DNA of 64,000 nucleotides from Isoetes taiwanensis (taxonomy: Eukaryota > Streptophyta > Lycopodiopsida > Isoetales > Isoetaceae), in assembly GCA_021234155.1 (NCBI GenBank), contig JAJEKV010000083.1:4693250-4757249 (forward strand), in the 5' to 3' direction. How positions within the stretch are numbered: the stretch's first letter is position 1; each line of letters starts with the position of its first letter. Positions 44,949-54,900 of this stretch are shown here, piece by piece. Made by a program: the position numbers and the translations under genes. The notes beneath the pieces were generated by a model that saw nothing but the letters and a program-made list of their open reading frames with translations, searched no databases and was not told the origin of the DNA.

Positions 44949-45195
44949 GTGTATTCCGAAATACACTTTTGCAACTCTTGAAGGGGAAAAGTGTATTCCG
45001 GAATATACTTTTGCTATACTTGAAGAGCAAAAGTGTATTCCAGAATACATTTCTGCACTTCAACTTCTGCCTTCGTTTCTCTTTGAATGCTCAGCTTGTA
45101 TTTTTCAACAAGATTACCATTTGTTTACAAGCAAAAGCATATTCTGGAATACACTTCATGTTCAAGGCTAGCAAAAAGTGTATTCTGGAATATAC
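44949..45195. repeat. array B of the same 18-bp palindrome, 42-bp spacing
   Basis: Copies start at 44949, 44991, 45033, 45137 and 45178 (GTGTATTCCGAAATACAC, GTGTATTCCGGAATATAC, GTGTATTCCAGAATACAT, GCATATTCTGGAATACAC, GTGTATTCTGGAATATAC). Spacings are 42, 42, 104 and 41. Looser copies (TTCCGGAATA near 44543, TTCCAGAATAC near 44630, TTCTGGAATATG near 45598) occur around it. It lies between coding pieces of the ParB-methyltransferase gene. Because 42 is divisible by three, both strands show a 14-residue pseudo-repeat here; array A shows that coding is not the reason. Confidence 0.85.
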
Positions 45196-46017
45196 TTTTC
45201 TTCTCCGTGAAATACTCGATTTCTATTCTTTAATGAGATTACTACTTACTTACATGTTCATGGTTTTTATCTCAACCAAAATAACGTCATAACATGTCAA
45301 ACATGTTTGATGGAGCAACTCAACGTCCAAACATGGGAAAGGTGTGAGGAACTTTATCCCGTTGTGACTTCTCACGAGCGTATTATTCAGTACGCTAGGC
45401 TACTCTTGTTTTATCCTTGTGCTGAATTCACCTTCTGTTTATAGATTCCATTTCGGATCCCCTGTGCAAGCAGGTCACGAGAACATGGTTTGGTAAGTTT
45501 TTTATTCTGGACTACAGTTGTTTCTTACTTTCTTGCATGCTTCAATTCTATTATTGAAGTTGTTTGCATGTTGATCTTTTCATTTTTATTTTCTATTCTG
45601 GAATATGATTCATTTAGTCCTAGTTACTTTGTTGGTTCCTTGTTTAGTTTTTGTTACTAACTGTACTTCTTTCATTTCTGTAGGTACAAAACAAATATAA
45701 ACTACCATGGTGGAGGACCCAGGTTGCTGAGCAAGGTGGAATATCTCTATGTTTCTTACTGGAGTTTCGATAGAAAGCGCACCATGGAGCAACAGCCTGC
45801 CAAAATTTTTCCAATATCTTAGAATTTCCAGCAGTGCTGCAGAAACTGCAAGACTCTAGTGCATAAGGGAGGATAGTTAATCACTATCAGAAGCCACAAA
45901 TGCTGATCAACCATCTATTAGACATGTTTTCACGTCCAGGAGATTGGGTGCTTGATGCTTTTTCTGGCTCTGGCACAACAATCGTTTGTGCACTTAAGAA
46001 GGGCCGCAATTCATTCT

Positions 46018-46290
46018 AATGTGTGTGAAAGATGTTTACAGGAAATGGAAAATGAGGAACATCTCTTTCAAGGATGTCTATGGGCATAATGGATTTTAGA
46101 ACTTGCATCAGAGGCATTCAATATTCCTTACCTCTCAATTACTCCTCTAGTGGACATCCTTTTTCCCCATCATCCAAATAATTGGAGAATTTATACCCTT
46201 CTTTGTTGAATATGGAAAGCTTGCAACTCTCTAATTTTTTAGCATGAGATCATATGGCCCAAAGCTGTTATCAGTAAGTCAAATATATGA
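46018..46290 (+). pseudogene. LINE fragment with reverse-transcriptase zinc-binding (zf-RVT) domain
   Basis: The frame reads NVCERCLQEMENEEHLFQGC, then LASEAFNIPYLSITPL and NNWRIYTLLC, with three internal stops. The CxxC...H....C arrangement and the Trp-rich tail match the zinc-binding domain that closes ORF2 of another plant LINE type than the ones at 15-21 kb. It begins directly where the methyltransferase breaks off. Confidence 0.7.
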
Positions 46291-46300
46291 CATTGCTTAG

Positions 46301-46586
46301 ATTCAGGAGGTATTTAAAACAAACTAACTCCTATCTCTGATCTTGCAGGTAATATTTTGATCCTGATGCGGATCTGAAATGGGACAGAATTAACCTGATG
46401 ATTAATTCAATGCGGTTGGACCAATTTGGGGTTGTTATCAAAGATTCAGGAGGTATTTGAAACAAACTAACTCCTATCTCTGATTTTGCAGGTAATACTT
46501 TGATCCTGATGCGGATTCTGAAATGGGACAGAATTAACCTGATGATTAATTCAATGTGGTTGGACCAATTTGGGGCTGCCCAAATA
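46301..46586. repeat. tandem duplication of 143 bp containing an acceptor site
   Basis: ATTCAGGAGGTATTT starts at 46301 and 46444, and the two units differ at few bases. Each contains CTGATYTTGCAG|GTAATA, a pyrimidine-rich acceptor-like site, followed by the same exon-like sequence ending CCAATTTGGGG. The plus ORF at 46500-46766 (Cys-rich) starts in the second unit; I do not recognise it. Confidence 0.85.
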
Positions 46587-46589
46587 GCT

Positions 46590-47635
46590 TACCATGGAGA
46601 CTCATGCAGATGTGATTGTTCATGTACTCAAAACTATGACACTAAAAGAGGGCTCATTTGTGCTCTGGACAAGGCTGGAAAATTTAATGCAGCAAAAGGC
46701 CACCTGTGTGATTGCCCATATTGTGATTTCATCAACCTTAGCAGGGGGACAGGAAGAAAATACTAAATATCAGGAGGATATTAGAGTATAACACGTTTTG
46801 GCAGTGCATTCCAAACTTATTATGTTGATACTATTGAATGATTTCATGAACAGGAGTCTTATAGGCTTCCTCTTTCAAAAAAGCTATTTTCTTTCTCAAT
46901 TGTAGGACTTCCCTCTAAAAAAGTCATTTGCAACTTATCTTGTATTACTATGTACTCTTTTTGTACTATCTTTACATATAAATATATAGTATAGCCTTCA
47001 ATTAAAAAAAAAATAAAAAAAAAGAGAGAGATTGGCTGCCTCACCTACCCTACCAGACGAGAATCAAGAGTTAGGCGCCAAATTCATCTGATTATGCCAA
47101 GATGATATCTTCAGAGATATAGCCTCCATTCACAAGCTCTTTAGATGATGAATCTACCTTTGCAGAGCTGAAAGAATAGCTCTAGCTACTATTCCCGAAG
47201 ACATTGTAGAAATAGACAAGGGTAAGTCACCACAAAAGGAGCAGATGACAGAGAAGGCCAAGCTGAGACACGCAAAAAAAAAAAGAGAAAGACTATGATT
47301 TGGTCCTTTGACTTGTGTTGTGCAAAAATATTTATTTTTGCCAAAATTGATGTACTGAGAATCTTTAAATGAATAACGATTATATTTTTTAACTTTATTT
47401 TGATGTTTTCGCTAAATTACTTTTAGAGATTATATGTTCATGTCTAAATTTTGCCATTTTCAAGTGTTTTTCTTTATGAAAAATAAGGTTATCCCTTAAT
47501 AAGGACCCAAAATGCAGATAAATATAAACTAAACTTCTTGATATTCTCAACTTTTTCCAAGAAGAGTCTTTTTTGAGAGTATGATGTTTTTTTAAATGGA
47601 ATCTTTGAAACGGGAGTGTTGCAACCTTGTTACAT
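46590..47635. other. no gene seen
   Basis: AT-rich sequence with A-runs (about 47005, 47275) and short frames. Two overlapping plus frames at 46594-46791 remain open but give conflicting proteins with no known motif. Confidence 0.4.
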
Positions 47636-47637
47636 GA

Positions 47638-47930
47638 CTAAAGGCATTCTAATGTAAGATGTGATTCAGACAACCAAGTACCTCTACGAAGCGAACATTG
47701 AAAGTTGCACATTTTCCCTTTGCACTTCCATTTCATTCCATCCATCGTTCCCCTGTTGTCTCCTCTTAGCTTCATCGTTTTTCCACATTTTTCACACTCT
47801 CTTCGCCCAGGCAACATGCCAATATGGATGCATAATGAAACAGTTTCATCTTTGCTAGCAGTTCTTGCAAGCAACTGTTGCATGGTAGTGATATCCGGAT
47901 TGGAATTACTGAACTCCAATGCCATTGAAT
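47638..47930 (-). pseudogene. N-terminal zinc ribbon of a Merlin/ISXO2-like transposase
   Basis: From the Met of MALEFSNSNPDITTMQQLL the frame continues with RRECEKCGKTMKLRGDN, MKWKCKGKMCNFQCSLRRGT and WLSESHLTLE, then stops. The CxxC...CxxxxC ribbon followed by a 'G(T/S)W...S.L.LE' pattern is the front of IS1016/ISXO2 (Merlin) DDE transposases. The catalytic domain is not found downstream, so this is a fragment. Confidence 0.55.
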
Positions 47931-48925
47931 AAAAGAAAAGTAGAAATTTCTGAAATACAGTAAAAATGGAGCAAAGAACAGCACTAAGAAACGGAAGCAA
48001 AGAATGCTTTGGGTTCAATGGGATGGTCTCCTGTAATCTTCTGGACTCCATTTCAAGTGTATTGATCGATGGAGCAGTTGATCGGCACAATTTTGATGGG
48101 CAGCAGTTGATCGGCACTGACATTAAAGACTAACAAGTTGTACCGTTGCTGTTGTCGTTCGCCCACCGACGAAACAAGAAAATGGCCAGCGTGGATTTTT
48201 TTCCACGTCACCCGAGGGGGGGCTGTAAACCAAAAACTACTCCAAATCAGACCAAAAACTTGGAATACATGTTGTATTTTCGAGTTTCTAGCCTATGAAT
48301 CACCCTCAAAAACTACCTCTAACCTATCAATCGACCTTGGCCAAAGCTTGAGCCTGGAAAAAAAGCGCACAAAATTTGTTTTAGGCAGTTTCCACGTTTT
48401 AAGAACCTTGCTTTGGGCAACATTTTGGCATGTCAACCATGCCCATTTTGCATGTCAACCATGCCTCCATGCGGCCGCACGTCGACATGGTTTTCATGCC
48501 ACATTGGCTTTAGAAACAGCAATTTTTGCCTCCGAAAGCTGTTGCGTGCATCCCCAGAGATTCAAACTTTTAAACTCTATAGATGAAACTTCCAAATTTT
48601 GTATTTGGGAGATAAGCACTGGAAGCATTACGTACTAAATTGTAGGCCCTGTCCCTTTAGATCAAAGTGTTATCAACTTTGATTTATCAAAATAAATGCA
48701 TCAAAGCAAAGCACCACATCCGATTCGCCTGTCTACATTCCTTAAATGTTTCCCATAAACATTCTTCGTTTTGCATTACCATTATTTTATACATCTCCAA
48801 GCCCCCATTTGCAGATAACGTAGATGGTGGAGCAAATCTCGCTGGGAATGCTTAGGACTGCAAGTATGAAAAAGGACCACATCCTTCAGATTCATAGATC
48901 TAAACCCACATAGTGGCTCTTCAAG
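47931..48925. other. no gene seen
   Basis: This contains the 166-codon plus frame at 48138-48638, which shows no domain and holds a small direct repeat (GCATGTCAACCATGCC twice near 48428 and 48450). The right end would hold the 3' untranslated part of MNS1. Confidence 0.4.
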
Positions 48926-48927
48926 GA

Positions 48928-51900
48928 CTAAGGTTTGATGCCAACGGTTTTGAAGTCCTCTGGCTTTTGCAACGTCCCCTTTGGAAGAAACTTTGCCAAT
49001 CTTTTTCCATGAGTTGCAAGCAGCCTTTGCCTCTCGGCTTCAATGAGTGCATTCTTTCTAGCCTCAACTTCATCTTCTTTCCTCTTTTGCTCGATTGCTT
49101 CACCTACCTATTTGACGAAATATAAAACGTGAATGCTTAGAACTGAGCTTGGAATATAAAGTATTTCAAATAATTTTCCATACCTGTTCCTCAAAAGCAG
49201 CCTTCTTTATGTCCCATTGCTTTTCTATTTCTCGTTTGAACTCCTCAACCTTCATTCTTTGTTTTTGTAGACTCATTTGTTCAAGTCTGCTTTCCTGAAA
49301 AATCAAATTGAAGCAGTGCCAATGCGTGAAATCACCATTTCTGCCATGTAGCAACTTAAATCTCTATGGTACGAATAAAGAGATTAAATTGGACAACTAT
49401 CTACAAATGGTTTAAGATGTCCTTATTAAATTTGTAGGTATATGCTTGATTCATGACATGGAGCATGACGTTAGGGCTGATGAGCTGATATCACAGACTA
49501 AAATCAAACATTATAATAAAAGAATAGATTGCTTGGCTTAATATGGTCTTTTCTTTGTTTACAACAAGTCTCTTTATTTTGAGACCAGCATGCATTTCAT
49601 CAAACCTGAGCAAGTTTTTCCATCATCTCTTTGTGGAATCTTTCCCTCTCAGCTTTTTCCTTTTTCCGTTGTTGCTCCTTCAGACATTGATGAATTTCAC
49701 TCGCAGCTTTTAGATTCTCTTTTACATGTTCTCTCTGTGCAAAAGAAATGTGTCAATATGTTTGGTGCTCAGTCTTTCCCATACATAAATGGTCCTTTTA
49801 GGTAGCTATAATGCAAGAAGGCTGGCATACCTGAACACGTTGCTCCTCAGCTTGTTTCAAGTAACGAGCTTCGGACTCTTCGAAATAGAGGTCATTAAGT
49901 ACTGCTTCAAATTTTTCCTTTTCGTGAGCATCACGTTCTTTATCGGCAAAAAGTATTGCATGAATCCTGAATAACAAAGATTGAGAAAAACATTTTTATC
50001 CTTAACATATTCTATTTAACACAATAGAAGAAGAGTCTGCCTGAAACTACCTAAGGATGCACCCTCAAAATTCAAAGAAAAGAAACACTGGATCTAAGGA
50101 CATTAAGACTTGCCTCAAGCAAGCATAAAAGTTTCAAATACCAAAAAGCATGCAGGTCTTGAATACCAAAAATCTACTTCAACTGTCCTTGATAAAATCA
50201 ATTTAATTTGCAGTATTAAATGCCATCATTTTAGTCTTTCCCAGAGGCCTTCCAATACACAAATGCCTAGGTAGTCCTTATAAAGACTATGAAATCAAAT
50301 ATAATGTTGGTGGGGGATGTAACAAGCAATTCATGCTAATTTCTTACCTTTCATTCTCTTCCTTCTTTTCCTTTTCTCTAGCTTGCTTTTCCGATATCCT
50401 CCTCTCCAGCTCTGCTTCATACAAAGCTCTCTCCCTTTCCTTCCGCATCTCGTCCCATTTCTGCGACAGTCATGCACATAAGTTAAGAGGATGGGGCAAA
50501 ATGCTACCTGAAATATAGAAAAAACAGTTGGGGATCAATAGAAACAGGCCTAACCATTATCTGGCTTTGATCCTAACATGCTATAGGATGCATGAAATAT
50601 TTACTTTCATAAACCCAGCATCTCTTAATCTTCATACAGTGGACCTGTAGTTACCTTGTGGCAGACATTTCTGAAAGAAACAGCTATGGATTATATAGGT
50701 GTAATATGTGTTACAGCCAGTCATTGGTGCAAGATGTCAGGTTTATCACTTAAGGGCCACACGAGCTGATGCATGTTTTTGTATTGGTCACTTCTTGTTT
50801 CACTCTCTCAAAAGTCTCTATAATTTACAGTCAATACAAGGTAAAAAGAACTTTTGAAAAGATTGTTGATGTCCATCTTTTCCTTAACTTGAAGCTTGGT
50901 TTTTACTCCTTTGGAAAAGTTTACTTCTAATTGTACACCTGTTCATATACCACTTGAACACAACCAATATAACTTAAACCATTTGTAGATAATTGTCCAA
51001 CTTGCGATAGCACCAAGTGCAACTAGGCTGTCCAAGTGTGCTAACCATCTCAAACCATCCAATTGTGTCCATCTACTAAGTGAGATCCACTGCGGGTAAT
51101 AGTGATGAACTCAAATGGGGGCCCCCACCCAAAGCTAAAAGCTGGTAAATGTACACCATTATATCATGTTGAATTGAGATGGTGCACAACCTAGATACAT
51201 CAACATGTCTTACTGGAAAAGATTATTGGGACGAAGAAAATTGTCTTGGAAGGGGCTTTTTACTTCCAATTAGCATCTAAGCTTTTAAGTCTTGTTAATT
51301 TCATTTCTCTCTCGTGCTGAATCTCCTACCTCCTTTTCTTTCTGTTTTGCACGTTGTCTTTCAAACCTTTCCATAAATTCTTTTGTCTCGGCTTGCCGTT
51401 TGCTGATATAGCAATGACAAGGTAAGCAGGAGAAAAGAAGAAGAAATGGAACCATAACTTCGATTTGAGACGATTTTATAGAAACAGATTTTTACCTCTT
51501 CATAACAGATTCACGATGTAGTGCTAGCCTTTCATTTGATATAATCTGCAAAACGTGTGTTGTATAAAATTATAAGCCACGTTTGCAAGACATAGGTATT
51601 CAATTTTGGCTCTCTAAGTTCCATCTCAAATACCATGTCCATATCAAATTTTTCTTGTGCCCGTGCTTCTTGTTCAGCTTGCTTCCGAGCTTCTTTTTCC
51701 TGGAGTTGTTCCTCCAACTTATTCTTGGCTTCGACCTGACAAACTTTTGACCATGTAGACATGTCAAAAACTCAAAATATCTTCATAAAAAAAAATTATT
51801 ACTTAAATCCTTAAATGTCTTGTGGAAAAGTCCAAGTTAACAGAGCTGCAGTAGGTAGCACTCAAGACTCCCTTCAAGCATCCTCACACTCAATAAACAA

Positions 51901-54900
51901 CCACTGACTTATACCTTCATCTTGTGTTGCTTCAAGAGACGGAGCTGTTCCTCCCTTTCTGCTTTACTACATTTCTCCTCCATCAATTTATGAAAGACTG
52001 CATCACGTGAATGCTGTTCTACAGCAAGAACCTGCTTCTCTTGTAACTGAAATACATCAAATAAACTATCTTATAAACCTTCACAGCCATGCAATTCAAC
52101 GATTATCAATCATAAAAACCATCTTATCTAGAAAGAAAGGATTTATTAACGTCTAAGCAGGACCCATAGAGGAAGTTCAATAACTATACCTAGCTCCTTA
52201 TTTAACTGTAATTTATCCACTATAAAATTTAAACTTTTAATAGCTGTCCCTCTCTGCTGTAATGCATCAATAAGAAAGCCGATAACTTGTTTTACAAGTT
52301 GGAATAAGCTTGTGGAGTTGATATCCATCTATGCCTGAGAGTCTCAGTAAATCAGATGATGACACGGCTCAACCCCAATGTTACAAACATGTCAAACCTT
52401 GAATACATCTTCTGCCTTGACAGTTAAGGTGGAATCTGTTTGTCTCGCACGGTAATTGAACTTAAAGCCTTTGACAAATGATGTGTCTTGTTTTCAAGCT
52501 TTCCTTCGAATATGACATCTCTGAAAACGAGGATCCATAACTTCAAGCTAGTATGCAATTGCATAAGTTAGACCAGGGTGTATGCTAACTGTACCCACTC
52601 ATGTTTGTTGTTCTTATGTAAAATAAGGGTCCTCTATGTTCAGCTCATTTAAGTAACCATACTATACCATACCATACCATTTGCATCCTCAACATTTTTC
52701 TTTGAACCAGCCAAGGATAGTCATTTTTTAGCATTTTGTTCAATCTTACTTAAGGAGGTGGCATAATGCTTCCCCATTCAAGTGGCAGCCACTCTCATTC
52801 GGCCAACATCATTCATTCATTGCAGATGGTATTTTGCATTTTCACTAAGCTCTCCGTGAAGAACCTTTTTCTATGCATGCTTTATATTCTACCTTAGCTC
52901 TAAGAGCCCTCTACCTCACATCCAAATAGAATTACTAACTACATTAAGGACTTAAAAAGCATTTTACTTGGACAAAATATCAGCTCTTCTGCACTTGGCA
53001 TTGAATAAATTGAATTCCATACTTCATCCACTGTTGAGTATATTTAGACATTTATTTTGCGACAAAGGCACGATCTGCTGTGGGACAATGTAGATTCTCC
53101 TTTCTTCGACTTAGATTTCCAAGAAGCGAGACCTATTGTTGGACAGTCCAAATATTCTGCAAATTATGTCGTTGTAGCAACCTATCTTCAACAAATGAAT
53201 AATGTATGAGAGTCCTGCTCAGGCTTCAAAATCAGAAGTTTTACGTAAGTACGATTATACACAGGTGAGAATAACTTCATGCTTTATCCATCATGAAAAG
53301 AAGCTAGACGCTAGTCACTTTTGTGACAACTGGCTTCCTTGGGGGTATGTAAAAGAGTTAAAAAGACAGTTCAGAGACCCATAACCAGTCGTTTAAAAGG
53401 AAGGAAAACAGATATCATGATATACTTTTGCTTCCAAAGAGAATATCAAGCCATCTTAAGTTTCAACGGTTAGATTTTAGGTTTAGGCTTTGGTTTCAAA
53501 ATACACATCTCTAGGTGGCATTCTCATCCACCCCTAATGGAATGCACCTATATGTACAAAATATATTATTTCGAGATAAGACATGAAAAATCAACACTTT
53601 ATAAGACTTTGGTACGCAGTTCCGTTGGATCAATATGGACTAAAGGGTGGCGTAGAAGGGATAAAGAACCGAAACATAAAAGCAGTATATCTGAATTGAA
53701 TTTCCATGTGGAGGGCGTTTTTCAATCTCTAGATAGAGAAGGATGTAGTAGGTGATATTGCGTTATTAGGAGAACCTAATGAAAGAACAAGGAACAAACT
53801 GATGGATACATTGGTTGAACCAACTTGAGGAACAAGAAGTGGATCTCACAGGTTGACACCATTGCCGGAGATGTTGGTCTTGGTGTTGGGGATTGGTAAT
53901 GCTAAGTATGAATTTTTTACGGCGGAAAGAACCATATGGGATCAGCCCGAAAGAAAAGCGTCATCAACTACGTCATTCAACAAACATAGCAGAGCAAATT
54001 ACCATAATATGTGGACATGATTGGAGGAGAACCTAACCTGTACCCATTGTGGCACACTTCAGATCCTGTAAGAAGATGCATGAACCAAATGCATCTATAT
54101 TAATAGCCAAAAGGCTGATCAATGTATGCAGTTGTGCAATGAGAAGGCAAGAAAAATAGGCAAGGTTAAGTGGAGTAATCAGTTAACTAAATTTACTATG
54201 GATACAGCTACACATGGGTTGTATCCGGCAGAGGAATGAAATTGACTCCCTTATTGGGAACTTCTAATGCTGAGTGAAAAGCAGAAAGACTGCAATACAA
54301 AATAGCAGTTGGCCAATCTAGAGCGTGCATAACTAAAGAGTTCAACGCTCTAGAAAAGCATTTTTGAAAAGCAAGAGAGAAAATATAGTTATGGATCTCA
54401 TTTCTGATAAATTTGGAGCAAGTTTAAGCATCCATGGAATAAGCCCTTTGCAATTAAGAATAGAGGATTTCATCCACCAAGTACATAATCCTAGTAAAGG
54501 CATCATAGGAGATATATGACACATGACAAACCTGATACTTTTGTTCACGCTGTCTGCTACAATTTTAGAGTAAATTGAGAAAGCAAAACGGAATCAGAGC
54601 CAAAGGACCGGCAAGATTTCTGCCAGAAAAAAACTACATTAGTCATCTCATGACTTTTAAAACTATAATTGATGCACATAAGGCAAAATTTTGGTCTTTG
54701 TAAATTGTTCGAAGACATTTGACATAGTTTGCAAAGGAATGTCTTGAGGAAAGAGCTTGGATATAAACAATCTGCCAGTACACTATATGGATGCGGTTAA
54801 AAGATTGTATGGAAATGTTCTACTGCAACCTAATGAAGGAATTGAAAATAACAGAGGAGTTGAACAAGGCGGCCCCTCACTCTGGTACCATGCAGTATTT

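Larger units (their letters stand above)
40192..46018 (+). pseudogene. decayed ParB-like / DNA N4-N6 methyltransferase fusion gene
   Basis: Successive protein-like pieces lie in one direction. 40192-40578 is a start (QEVSEILDSLDSGEDYPLRH, then ESHFKLVRVQRKSLKYVSHY) with a Lys/Glu tail. 40760-41025 is a ParB-like domain: MKPGEQPLQVRKIYVDHLRN, APIVVLVDREQCSNPAEYD, then RGNHSFKARRQL matching the GGNHR motif. 44268-44530 is the next ParB segment (YCDLTDEEAKIVANTHN, FVDKIRFMHREYVIFKEKYG). 44669-44890 and 45296-45400 (EQLNVQTWERCEELYPVVTS) look helical. 45684-46018 carries the methyltransferase, ending in SAM-binding motif I, GDWVLDAFSGSGTT. Breaks include a TAG before the GNH motif, a frameshift at about 40288, one at about 44335, and stops near 45820 and 45870. 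The methyltransferase is cut right after motif I. It would join sequence-specific DNA binding to base methylation. Confidence 0.65.

Noticed and set aside
44872-45292. Plus and minus ORFs with 14-residue repeats (KCIPEYTFATLEGE-like)
   Set aside because: The period comes from the 42-bp palindrome array. In array A the spacing alternates between 41 and 42, so the repeat is not kept in frame and is not coding.
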